Below are positions 21,601-31,020 of a DNA stretch of 44,682 nucleotides, piece by piece; the stretch's first letter is position 1, and each line of letters opens with the position of its first letter. Below the pieces are notes generated by a model. The model saw only the letters and a program-made list of their open reading frames with translations. It was not told the origin of the DNA and did no database searches. Made by a program: the position numbers and the translations under genes. Source of the stretch: Nemertoderma westbladi (lineage: Eukaryota; Xenacoelomorpha; Nemertodermatida; Nemertodermatidae); assembly GCA_032718475.1 (NCBI GenBank), contig JAUCBJ010003259.1, positions 1 through 44,682 on the forward strand, in the 5' to 3' direction.

Positions 21601-22854
21601 TGTGGGTTCTGTACTGCCTAAGTTGGTGTTATTTAGTTGCCTTCTAACAGCTGGAGGCAAATCAGGCAATTTCTGACGGTGGAATGTTCTTTTACGTCTG
21701 CTTAGACGAGATCTATTTCCTTTGCCTTCAGTATCGGTGGTATCGCCTTCCTCAGATGATGTATAACCTTGTCTTTTGGGAGTAGATCGATTCATCATCT
21801 GCATATTACTAGCTGTTAACTGTTTATTTATGCAGTCTTGATTCTCTTGAAGATTTTCCAACTCCAGTTGGGTGATCTCTTCAGCCGCTCTCCGTTCTGC
21901 TTCCGCCACCGCTGCCGCTTTTGCCTCTGCCGCTGCCGCTTTTGCCTCTGCCGCTGCCGCTTTTGCCTTTGCCTCGGCTTCTGCTTTTGCCTCTGCCGCT
22001 GCCGCTTTTGCCTTTGCCTCGGCTTCTGCTTTTGCCTCTGCCGCTGCCGCTTTTGCCTTTGCCTCGGCTTCTGCTGCTGCCGCTTTTGCCTTTGCCTCGG
22101 CTTCTGCTGCTGCCGCTTTTGCCTCTGCCACTGCTTCTGCCAAGGTCGCTTTTCTTTCTGCCTCTGCCACGGCTGCTATCTTTCTGTCTTCTATACGTTT
22201 TTTCCTTACTTGTTCTTCCTTTTCTCTAGCGATGCGGAGTTGTTCATCGAATTTAGCTTGATTCGCCGCTAACATTTCCGCATCGATTGCGTCCAGCACA
22301 AGCTTGGTTCCTTCACTATTAGGGCTAAGCCCCTCCAGCCTTCTCAACTCGTCATCACCTAAAAAACGTTGATAGTCTGACAGATAGATGTCAATGGCAT
22401 CTCTCTTTCGCGGCCCCTCCGCTGTCCCTTCGCTTTCTTCTTGAGAAGAAGTGGCGTCGGTTGATTCTTCATAGGTTGGCCGTTCATCATAAACCGTATC
22501 CGACATCTTCGCTCCGCGTTCGGGCGTCCGCTCAACAGCACCCGAACTACTGGAGCTCTCGGGCCGCTGAGAACTAGGTTCTTGGCTAGGAGGTTGCTGC
22601 TGTTTGGCAGCTGCTTCTTGATCCCGCTTAACTTGGGCCCGAGTACCGATGATAGACCTACGGCGCTTCACTAACTTCGCGAATTGCGAAATTGCTTCTA
22701 CTAACCTAGGTTCTGACACAGCTACTGTAGGGGTTGTCTTTCTTACAGTAGGAGGGGTTTCAGACCTCGGTCTGGGATTCTCTATACTCCTATCTGATAA
22801 ACAGACTGTTGTTTCTAGGAGACTATCTGACAGAGTTTGCCTTGTGTCAGACAT
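18493..22854 (-). CDS. BEL/Pao gag-protease polyprotein with internal loss of reverse transcriptase
   Basis: ATG (22854-22852) opens a 1453-residue frame. In order: a disordered N-terminus; an Ala/Glu/Lys-rich repetitive helix (about 221-329, probable coiled coil); a DUF1759 Gag domain (about 650-830); three Cys-His knuckles. Knuckle one is C942-C945-H949-C954; knuckle two is C975-C978-C988 with Tyr983 where His is usual; knuckle three is C994-C997-H1001/1002-H1006. An aspartic protease follows (ALLDSGSTG, catalytic Asp1118), ending near VGWYLTGP. About 50 residues later the frame resumes at DQWRYCPKTINIADIASRG, which normally closes the RNase H/A17 region. Some 700 residues of polymerase and RNase H are thus missing, without loss of frame. 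Product: a virus-like-particle Gag with protease, at most. Confidence 0.85.
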   Translation of the reverse strand: MSDTRQTLSDSLLETTVCLSDRSIENPRPRSETPPTVRKTTPTVAVSEPRLVEAISQFAKLVKRRRSIIGTRAQVKRDQEAAAKQQQPPSQEPSSQRPESSSSSGAVERTPERGAKMSDTVYDERPTYEESTDATSSQEESEGTAEGPRKRDAIDIYLSDYQRFLGDDELRRLEGLSPNSEGTKLVLDAIDAEMLAANQAKFDEQLRIAREKEEQVRKKRIEDRKIAAVAEAERKATLAEAVAEAKAAAAEAEAKAKAAAAEAEAKAKAAAAEAKAEAEAKAKAAAAEAKAEAEAKAKAAAAEAKAAAAEAKAAAVAEAERRAAEEITQLELENLQENQDCINKQLTASNMQMMNRSTPKRQGYTSSEEGDTTDTEGKGNRSRLSRRKRTFHRQKLPDLPPAVRRQLNNTNLGSTEPTDQIIKIERLPTIVDEPEIIRPVLEITPSVIDTPVLPEVTSKFPLHSTKLPVPRRTAQETVQVLDPERNIHNLSPVVPRPPATTLATPASAVEWVDERRRGMDLLLGQMQETVQQFKGTVRESRLELQEVPQSIVLERDKLVNTQKSIPPPPVTMCQPVRSEVSHAQGVEPTRIYTASEIETPIVNPIKGNYKPVDNDISSRLDNNPRNLYTDNSLFNNTMAQESFTRQMARTEARQAVKVGEIVKFNGDEMKWLPFNEYYKDNIQNSVLSNGEKLRFLIECLEGSPKLMALKFIGHPDGLRQVWDTLNIRYGNRNNIAGYLYAKLVAPRKFISNGIIEFSDEIQEICRQLDWLGKSHEYQSAMVIRAVASTLPKGGVGTRWDKKVLYMMEQQRRDPTMTDLMSFLDREVKLQLLRQSREKTLENKVSEKPVSRRRVTPMCYTDDGESQTSQGEDSGKDTERSYYVNKTPKDQVSKSKSRPNDRREPVQKTPPTSPKRIQVRKPEERTSVHHIAQVKVSNIKPKCVLCDGPHRLNACDKFLRKSLKDRREVMWDKRLCYNCLRRGYQRRTCYSDARCAKCGAKHHILLHTEFERNSPSQVSESELHVQFSDVNDTDQSEMEGFYTDEFSDQNESCYLINTTAVYRALMHEKDTDSDLTLTTSDQQPSWKAPTSNIGIREFPVVQLRVHGPQKSYIVNALLDSGSTGTFIDKELAEVIFAGQPKFRTKLNMSGIMQVWNSTVAADYYIGELSTPQDKLGEYSIRSVKMVAIKNFATAQVEPYNWNEDDHVQQLNIPRFDTDYPGVQILIGQNAHEALETLEKRPTQPQPLQTYAVRTRVGWYLTGPSRRTLRERLLQDRVCQVSEWEDDTSEGDDPTEGTPHSSDNDNLNSNVDQWRYCPKTINIADIASRGATPQDLTDTPDRLGEPDFLSKEDEWPPHLTPAEIRQAKGAENVKPKTRTGGSELFEPGIDLSVLHIARDDAVDLDLPTASGSFMKIRESDWSSGTSDVSRDSHLSCRERRTTIAPGIGFVRPSCT
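21865..22185. repeat. Coding microsatellite-like Ala/Glu repeat inside gag
   Basis: Degenerate units of 'gccgctgccgcttttgcctc' with expansions of 'ttcggc'-type codons encode AEAKAAAAEAEAKAK-like heptads. All unit lengths are multiples of 3. On the opposite strand the same tract gives long spurious Leu/Pro, Cys/Arg and Ala/Phe frames. Confidence 0.85.
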
Positions 22855-22984
22855 GTTTGTTTGTACTGTTGGATGCCTACTGCTATATTACAGTCTAAGC
22901 AAGTCTAGTAATTCAGTATTAACTGCTAGCTTAGTAATTAATTACCGATACTGCTACTCAGCGTAGCGTGATATATATAATATA

Positions 22985-23365
22985 TTAGAATACCGGTATG
23001 CTTATAGTATATATAAGTATTATTACAGACTAGTTTTATCACAGAATACCGGTATAATTTTAGCACAAATATATATAAATATATAATAGGCCTATCGGGA
23101 ATACCGGTATACAGCTTACAGTTTGTAGCATATATAAGTATAATTCTGGACTAGAATTAATTATAAAGTACCGGTATAATTTCAGCCTAAATTTATAGAA
23201 ATAAAGATAATAGGCCTATCGTAAATACCGGTATGCAGTTTACACTTATAGTGTATATATATAAGTATAATTACAAACTAGAATTAAATACAGAATACCG
23301 GTATGATTTCAACCTAAAATTTATAGAAATAAATATAATAAGCCTATTGTAAATACCGGTATATC
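22985..23365. repeat. Leader tandem repeat of the BEL element, about 111-128 bp
   Basis: 'taccggtat' recurs at 22991, 23102, 23226 and 23354, with a second copy inside each unit. The units share 'atataagtat', 'cagactag' or 'caaactag', and 'ataggcctat'. Confidence 0.75.
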
Positions 23366-23369
23366 AATT

Positions 23370-24300
23370 ATTTTAAATAACTGAATTTCTGAATTTTAAG
23401 GGTTACTTGGTTACCTTAACTTACTTTATTGCCGTTATTTAAGCAGTAGTCCAACTGATATTGAGACCTAATTGTTGTATGGCAGGCCTACTATTTATAA
23501 ATCGTTTGAGTTGATTTATAATATATATATACCCGTTTAATGGGTTTTGTCAATGTTGAAATAAATGTTATTATTTCTGGGGAGTAATCACTACACAAAG
23601 CGGTGCGCTTTCAGTGAAGTGTTACTTATAGGACACTAAAACAAATAATGCTAATTTACCTAAGTTACTTAATACTACAAATTACGTACAATTCGGGTGA
23701 GATTACAATCTCTAAATAAACACAAAAATTTACAAAAAACACAAAATACGAATTTTCAGGGTAATTTTACAAGAAGTCTACAAACCAGCCTAACAAAGGG
23801 TTAGAAATCTGGTTATTACAACGGACAGGGTACTGCGGTATTTGAAAATAATACGTAGTAGTAAATACACTGCGTTGTCCAGATAGGAAAATACCACCGC
23901 CTGACGACCTATAGCCGTATCGATATAGGTACTACGTTATGTATCACGGAGTGTCCCTACCTAGAAGTTAATAGAGCTAATCGAACGTGCCTATCAACCA
24001 CTTTACAACACAAATATAATGCATACACTAATTACTTTCGGAAAGCACTGTACACTAAACCCTAAATTAGGTACGAGTACTTGTACAACATATAATCAGT
24101 AGTTAAATATACTTGAACAGCTAAAAGAACCACGGCATCTGCTGGAGTGACCGGTGCACAAAATCACCAGTCTTTACCTACGCCAAGCAGCCCGTGTAGT
24201 ACCGGGTTAATTTAACTATAACGGTATGTATAACAAACACAATTATTGTAGGAACAAACTTGGGGAATGAATGTTGCGAATAATCGCATAAACTCTGAAT
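23370..24300. other. BEL leader, unassigned part
   Basis: Non-coding on both strands as far as can be seen; no tandem structure noticed. Confidence 0.45.
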
Positions 24301-24873
24301 AATAAATATTACGCTACGCGTACAAACCACTCAAACAAAATGCAGACCAAATACTGACAGACTACTATCAAGCCTAAACAAACTACGGTATATGCAGACT
24401 CCAAAATGATTAGTTAGTATGCGTTCTAACCCAGTAGTACGACTTATTCTTTAGATGGGGGTTTACCTTACAGCAATGGCTGCCCCTACTTCCTAACCAT
24501 TCTTTATCGGACGGGCTCTACACACACTACAATCCGTTCAGACCTAATAACAGCCAGACAACTATCCAGCCTACAAATTATCTAAATAAATATTATACGC
24601 TACCCGTACAGACTTACACAAACAAAGTACAGACTAAACGATGGCAGACTACTCTCAAGCCTAAATAAACCACAGGACATGCAGACTCCAAAATGGTTAA
24701 GTAGTATGCGTTCTAACCCAGTAGTACGACTTATTCTTTAGATGGGGGTTTACCTTACCGCTATGGCTGCCCCTACTTCCTAACCGTTCTTTATCGGACA
24801 TACACTCTACATGCACTGTAATCCGTTCAGACCTAATCAACAGTTAGCCAACAGTCAAGCCTACAAATTATCT
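24301..24873. repeat. Leader tandem duplication of the BEL element, 287-bp period
   Basis: Two adjacent copies begin near 24301 and 24585. 'tgcagactccaaaatg' occurs at 24393 and 24680. The block from there to 'ttcagaccta' is nearly identical, including 'gtatgcgttctaacccagta'. Confidence 0.85.
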
Positions 24874-25138
24874 GTACAATCTGAGCAGGGTTACACGCCT
24901 TCTGCTCAATATCAACCTACTAGTAAATAAAACTGGCAGAAACGAGTAAACTATACAAAAGAATGAGGGGTGATCAATCCCTATTCCCCTGTCAGCCCAC
25001 AGTATACAATACCACAATCGAATAATACTGCTGTACCTGTACTGTTGTAGGTACCGGTCCGGATGATCAGGCAGTCAGGCCTACTGGTTACCGGTCAACC
25101 GGTACTTTCGACTAGATTGCTTACACCGCAATCCAGAA

Positions 25139-25221
25139 GCTATATCCGTTATTGTTCTTACCAGAACAATATTAAACTGTATTTAATGCCTACACTGCAA
25201 TACAGACTAGATATCCGTTAT
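25139..25221. repeat. Short duplication at the primer-binding position
   Basis: 'atatccgttattgttc' occurs near 25141 and again at 25211-25226, where it spans the LTR boundary. The bases next to the LTR on the minus strand (ATAACGGATATCTAG) do not start with TGG, so no ordinary tRNA 3'-end primer site is visible. Confidence 0.5.
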
Positions 25222-26424
25222 TGTTCGCGCTTTCAGACCTTTGGCAGTTTAACCCGCCAAATTAGGATGTCTTCTAGATAATAAATCGCTTTAGCCTCTA
25301 ACAAGTATTTGATTCACTACACTAGTTGAAACCAATCTGTGCGCGATCATTCACCCGTTGGATATACCCGGGAGATTGATTTCGACAGCTTAATCGTATT
25401 GCTATGTAAGCCTAATGTATTATTCGACTGACAGTATTCTATAATCTCTGACAATATTATTCACCTTCGGGAAATATTAACAGTTCCTTTAGGACGTGGC
25501 GCTCTATCTATATAAACAGAGTTATGACTTAAACTACTCACAACGATATGGCTTATTTACAATTCACATATATGGCGCATTCTTTAGGAAATGCTTCGTT
25601 ATCAGTCTCACTCATACACAATGCTGCACAATACTGCACAATAATCTGCCGATCTTCACTGATTTTAGTCACATATAAAAGGAACACAGACCGACTCATG
25701 TAGGGTCTATCAAATAACATTAGATTCACTTCAAACCACTTTAACATAAGTCACAATTGTTATATGTAACCTTTCTCTCTTACCTTCGGTATATCAAGAA
25801 TATTGGGTTTCGGGGTTATTTCTCGTTATTCCAAATATAATAATTCATCAACAAATATAATGAATAACCGACAGCAAAGCAGTAATGTTAAGTTAAGTTG
25901 CACAGTATGGGCCAGTTAACCAGTGTTAACCAGTGCAGATAACATTGAGTTACCCAGTTGGTTTGATAACGGATATATGTCCTTATAATTAAGCCTACTA
26001 GTGTAAGGCTAAAGCAGAAAAGCACAAAAATACTCCAAAGCCGTTCTTCCTGGCTTAGAATAACCAACACTGAACACTGATAAGAATAACTATAAGAATA
26101 CCAGCTACCCTTATTCTACAAAGATCTCACCCACCACAGAGAATGAGCATACAGATAGGAAATTCAGTTCAGTAGATCTGTGATAGGTCAAAATCAAAAC
26201 CAACTCAAATCCTATTGGCAGATACAGAAAGCAGGGCTATGGGGCAACCTTCCCAAGCTGGTTGGACGATCGAACATAGCCCAGATCCCTTCGTACAGCA
26301 AATCAGCCAATCAGCCGGTAGCTTGCACTATTCGAGCTAGAGATCCCTTTTTGAGTATTCCAGCGCCTTGGGGGGAACTGGTTAGCAAAGCAAACGAATC
26401 AGTTATCCCACAAAAGCTTTTACA
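25222..26424 (-). repeat. LTR (5' LTR in element orientation)
   Basis: 1203 bp, partner of 13858-15060. The promoter and transcription start of the element should lie here. Confidence 0.92.
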
Positions 26425-26429
26425 CATGT
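26425..26429. repeat. Target-site duplication, right (catgt)
   Basis: Same five bases as 13853-13857. Confidence 0.85.
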
Positions 26430-27165
26430 GTTGAAAGAGCATCGAAATAGAAAATGTTTGTAGCTTTCCATGTAGTTTGAGCAAAATCCGAAACTCAATA
26501 GTAAGTAATATATATATATTAATATATATTCATATACATATAATATATAATATATATTCTTAATAAACTTCATAATTCCAGAACCATTAAATTAATTAAC
26601 ATTTTCCTAAGTACTAAATAATTATTTATACTAATAAATGTATTTAATGTGAACGATATACACCCCCCTTCTGTGGGTAGTGGATACATGACATGTCCAC
26701 CAAAAATACTATTCAATTAATTCAGCCAATTTAGTTATATATCCAATTTGAAGTTTATGCAATGTTACTCCTAGCGGCCAATGTAAGAAAATAGGAATTT
26801 TAGAATGTAAACCATTTAAATAAGTTTGACATCAATTTTCACTAACAAAATTCGGGTGATTTTTGATGATCGAATCTTACGGCGATTGGATGAATTAAGC
26901 CTAGAGCTATACAACACAAATGACACAGTAATGTTTAACCTTGGAGCTTGGGTGTTATTATTCCCTTGGGCAAAATAACACCTATGCAATTAATGAATTA
27001 AAGTGAAACACACCGAAAATTTTCCAATGCCCTTGGGCAAAATCAATATAAACACCCCCAAAATTTTCCAAGCCCCATTTTGTAAACTCTTCCCCCAAAC
27101 AATGCCCTTTTAGAATCTGTAAATAGTTGTTAAGGGACAAAAATAATCGAAATGCATACCATAAT
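26430..27165. other. Unassigned AT-rich stretch with dispersed repeat pieces
   Basis: A TA-rich run lies at about 26503-26560. From 26950 on there are repeated 'cccttgggcaaaat' and 'ccccaaaattttccaa' pieces that lead into the hairpin at 27183; 'aagccccattttct' after the hairpin is a copy of the piece at about 27072. Confidence 0.5.
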
Positions 27166-27182
27166 AAATGTGTAACAACTTA

Positions 27183-27315
27183 CTTATTCCCCAGAAGTTA
27201 GTTATTTTCCCAGTTATTTAACCCTTGGGCAGGAACACCCTCGGGCTTCGCCCTCGGGTTGTTTCCTGCCCGCGGGTTAAATAACTGGGAAAATAACTAA
27301 CTTCTGGGGAATAAG
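27183..27315. repeat. Long near-perfect hairpin, 133 bp
   Basis: The left arm (cttattccccagaagttagt to tatttaaccc, 42 bp) is the exact reverse complement of the right arm ending 'ggaataag' at 27315. Inside lies a second stem (gggcaggaacaccctcgggc with gccctcgggttgtttcctgccc) closed by a 3-4-base loop. A transcript would fold into one long rod. It is probably a fold-back transposable element. Confidence 0.88.
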
Positions 27316-27319
27316 CATA

Positions 27320-28395
27320 GTTATTTGTTTAACCCCAAAAAGACCAAGCCCCATTTTCTATACTGGACCCCCCAAACTAAACCCTATATAGAATCTGTTA
27401 TTACATTTAACAATCTGATAAGTAGCTTGTAAACATTGGTTTTGTTTTCCTAAGCACTGTGTTGTTTTGCCTGAATAAAAGTTCAACAACACAATTGTTC
27501 CTGGTTGTTTTTTTTTCCGGTTGTTTATTGCATGCTGCATGTTGTCATGAATTCAATACAATCGCGCACAAGAAGTGTTTTGTAATAAATAAAACAAGTT
27601 GAGATGTTTCAATGTAAACCGCGATTAACAATTTACACTGTTCAATGTAAACTGTACGATATTAATTACAGTAAATACAACAATTATATTATTATTATAA
27701 CAGATTTTTATATTTCAAACTATAATGTTAGCCTTATGGAGAATCATTGAGGCTGAGTAAACATTCAGCCTTATCAACATACAGCCTCCACAGTATTAAT
27801 GTTAGCACAAAGATTTCAAAATAAAAAAATAATTAGATGAGAGCTAGAGAGCACAGTACAATCAATAGTAGCCAACACACTGTGTAACTAACTAACAGTC
27901 ATTTAACTTGCATGTCAATTAATTAACATAGCAAGGATGCATTGGGAAGAGTTATTCAGCTGAGACTGTAATAGCCAGCTAAACCAGTTAAAGTTTGCTT
28001 ACTGTCTGGGTTGTAGAGTAGAGTGATAAAACTTTGCAGAGAAAGTACTTCTTTATTAGCTGGCCCTTTCTATTGAATGCATTACCAGGCCATCTCTATA
28101 CATTTTTCATGAGTTCCAGCTGGTGTTTTTATCATTGCGCCTATGGCAATTTTTGTGTTTTGGGGCTATTTTTCGAAATAAAACAAGTTGAGATGTTTCA
28201 ATTTAAACAAGTACCCATAGATATCTATTTTCATGGTCCATGCAAAATTTCATCAAAATCGTTACAGCGGTTTTTGCTCTAGGTCAGTAGTCAGTAGTCT
28301 TTTTTTCTTACAGTAATCAAGTCTAACGACTTGCTACTAACGACTTTCTAATTACTGCCTTTATATCAATACTAATTATATCAATATTATCGGCC
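27320..28395. other. Unassigned intergenic sequence
   Basis: No gene recognised. A segment near 28180-28275 (aaaacaagttgagatgtttc) repeats a piece at about 27590. Confidence 0.45.
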
Positions 28396-28427
28396 CATGT
28401 GAAGTATGCGTGCTTTCTGCCGTTATA

Positions 28428-28672
28428 TTTCACTTTGCAGTTACCCCCATGTGACGAATACCAGGTTTTCACCAAAAATACAGGTTACAGAAGGGCTGAA
28501 TCTAACCAAAACAATAAACAAATTAGTATATGTACAGGTTATAAGACAGAAATAAGCGATATAAAACACTTAATAAAGATAAATAAAAAAAATAATAAAT
28601 CTTCATATATAAAATTCCAATAAAAAGTCGACCGAAAAGTGAAATCCTGGTATTCTTCAACATGGGCGATAT
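28428..28672. repeat. Inverted repeat, about 245 bp
   Basis: 'tttcactttgcag' to 'catgtgacgaataccagg' pairs with 'cctggtattcttcaacatgg' at the right end, leaving a non-coding AT-rich spacer. Possibly a small non-autonomous DNA element. Confidence 0.5.
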
Positions 28673-28679
28673 CATCACA

Positions 28680-30100
28680 TAAAATAGGATGATAAGTTAA
28701 TAAATTTGTGAGTTATTACACCCCCTAAATAATCAGTACACAATAATTACAGTGATACAGATTACTACATATTTTTATTAGTTTAAGAATATTTACAGTT
28801 AAGGTGAGAAGTGATTAATTATCTAATAATAACACACACAATCAGATTATTATACATCTCCTCCTTTAACAAAGCCGCATTCAACTCCCCTAATAGTCTG
28901 TGTGCTGTATCAATGCCTCAGTGGGTGGTCTCAGGCCCGTATGGTGACCATTATATCTGGGGGGGGGGGGGGGGGGGCAGAGGCCAAATCTGGGGGGGCA
29001 AACCCATAATGGGTTTAGGGGCAAACGGCAAAGTGAGAGTTAATCTCGTACGTAAAGAAAAATCAATATTGTTGAAGAGTGTGTGGGGCGAGCCACGAAG
29101 TTGGAGGACCCTTGTCGAACTGGCACTGTTAAGGGAGTGGGCCAATAATAGCAAATAGTTGTTGTCGTTACGATTTTGACATGCCAATAACTTTATCGGA
29201 TTTATTTAAACCTGTCGAGTTTAAAATTTTTAAGCTTAAATATGACCAAAAGTTACGGTTAAAATTACAAAAAAAAGAAAATTTTAGATATGTATACCAG
29301 CACAAGCAACCATCAGCACCTAGCCTATTACTATTAGGTGCAAGCTGGCTCCCAAACTGCAGACAATACTGTAGGTCAACAGCGAACAACCCCTGCCCCG
29401 GTAGCCAATGAGAGAACCTAGAGCTTTTGTGTATTTTTAGTAATTATATGAACTGCAATCTTGAATTGCTATCAAAATCTATAAAGAGATGCAGTCTGCC
29501 AACAAGCTTTCCAGCCACATAGAACAAAGTAAGTGAGTAGCCACATACTGTAGAACAAATACATAACGGTACACCATACAATGTATTTCGGCACAGGCTC
29601 TGGCAGTGCCAGTGCCATTATAATTGGACCAAATGGAATGGTGGCGGAGTCAGGTCAGGTCAGTGGGTAGAATTAGTATGTGAATCCAATAATATTGATT
29701 ACCAACAATATTATTATTAATTAATTGTGAAAACAAGACGAGAGAACAAGACATGACTGGGGGGGGGGGGGGGGGGGGCAGTGGGTCTTGTCTGGGGGGG
29801 CAGTGCCCCCAAAGCCCCCCCCCCCCCCGCACGGTACGGGCCTGGGTGGTCTCCAGTATTACTGCAAGGCCCAACTCATCTCGGGGCAAGTTAGCAATCA
29901 GTCAATAATAAAAAGGAAAGCGAGCCGAAATTTAGTCAGAACAACCAAATCTATGGCCAAGGAGACATACAGTCTGGATTTAGCTGGGTCGAGTTAAAAC
30001 GCCTCGCCATAATGACCAAATAGCCCATACGAATACACTACATTTATTTGGTCATTTTGGCCGCCACAACGGCCAAGTTAACGCTTATTGGGATTGGGAC
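28680..30100. repeat. Degenerate poly(G) repeat copies and unassigned sequence
   Basis: Two related segments (about 28930-29110 and 29755-29860) share a long G-run, 'ggggggcaaacc' or 'gggggcagtgcccc', and 'ggcccgta' or 'tacgggcc' ends. The first also holds a 'gtggggcgagccacgaagt' piece seen at 10872-10995. They look like dispersed, non-coding mobile-element remnants. Confidence 0.5.
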
Positions 30101-30163
30101 TGTATAAAACGCCCCCCTTTAACCCTATCAGGCCTGGGGCGCGGAGGGGGGGGGGGGGGGGGG

Positions 30164-30349
30164 TGTGCCGACAGTGTCGGCATAACGTTGTGCCGACAGT
30201 GTGCAGATAATGGACTGAGTGTCGGCACAATGTAATGCCGACACTGTCGGCACAACATAACGCCGACACTGTCGGCACAACGTAACGCCGACACTCAGCA
30301 CATTACCTGCACACTGTCGGCACAACGTTATGCCGACATTGTCGGCACA
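30164..30349. repeat. 186-bp palindrome built of GTCGGCAC / GTGCCGAC units
   Basis: The segment begins 'tgtgccgacagtgtcggca' and ends with the complement 'ttgtcggcaca'; the dyad centre is near 30256. It is made of alternating 'gtcggcacaac' and 'gccgacac' blocks about 24 bp apart, with an arm-specific insert ('gtgtgcagataatggactga' left, complement right). A G18 run directly adjoins its left end. Confidence 0.85.
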
Positions 30350-30645
30350 GCGTTTACACCCAGCTGTGTCCTGTGTGTGTGTAGTTTTAGCTGTTGTACA
30401 GACACATGCGCGGGGTACTTTCTGAGTAGGCCTACTCTTCATTTGGATTTAATTACAAAGAAATACAGTAGGCCTTATGTAGTCTACCCCCCCCCCCCCC
30501 CCCCCCCCTCTCACCCCCTCCCCCTACAGCTACGCCTCTGTAAAGAAGCTAAAGGCCGCACATTTTACGGAAATTGCCTTGACTTCCAGTACTGCTGCAG
30601 TTTGCAGTTTGACATCCCATCCTAATATCAAATCAAGCCTGATAT

Positions 30646-30891
30646 TACGGTGGCTGAATTGTGCCACTTAATACTTTTTTTTATTATTTTTTTTGAAGCG
30701 ACTTTTTGGTCGACCAAAAAGTACTTTTTGGTCGACCAATAAGTCGACTTTTTGGTCGACCAAAAAGTACTTTTTGGTCGACCAAAAACTACTTTTTGGT
30801 CGACCAAAAAGTCGACTTATTGGTCGACCAAAAAGTCGCTTCAAAAAAAATAATAAAAAAAAGTATTAAGTGGCACAATTCAGCCACCGTA
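30646..30891. mobile_element. 246-bp palindromic MITE with TGATAT target duplication
   Basis: The outer arms (from tacggtggctgaattgtgcc inward to gaagcgac) are perfect inverted repeats of about 60 bp. The interior is made of 'ggtcgacc' blocks separated by 'aaaaagtacttttt' or 'aaaaagtcgacttatt', with the dyad axis at AGTACT (30766-30771). TGATAT occurs at 30640-30645 and 30892-30897, just outside the arms. No coding capacity. It lies 129 bp upstream of the EXOSC4 start codon. Confidence 0.88.
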
Positions 30892-31020
30892 TGATATAGA
30901 TATGAGTATTGAGTATATCATTTTATATTGTCACTTCATTTCAATAGGCCTCCTGGGCTTGCAGTTTAAAGTTGCCTGTACCGGTATAGCCTGTTTCTGT
31001 TTTGTTGTTTTTCACAAATA

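Larger units (their letters stand above)
13858..26424 (-). mobile_element. BEL/Pao LTR retrotransposon, non-autonomous, 12.6 kb
   Basis: Two 1203-bp direct repeats (13858-15060 and 25222-26424) start TG and end CA and are flanked by the duplication CATGT. I found two differences between them (about 14070/25440 and 14911/26274), pointing to a recent insertion. The element reads on the minus strand: LTR, 2.4-kb leader with tandem repeats, gag-protease frame (22854-18493), 1.6 kb non-coding, a broken ORF of unknown family (about 16475-15139), and LTR. DUF1759-type Gag, Cys-His knuckles and a DSG protease place it in BEL/Pao. Reverse transcriptase, RNase H and the integrase core are absent, so it cannot move alone; enzymes from an intact relative must have acted in trans. 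Confidence 0.9.

Noticed and set aside
21838-22272. Plus-strand Cys/Arg, Ala/Phe and Leu/Pro frames
   Set aside because: They are antisense readings of the Ala/Glu repeat in the BEL Gag.
30085-30442. Cys/Arg-rich minus-strand frames
   Set aside because: They are produced by the GTCGGCAC palindrome; all three frames look alike.
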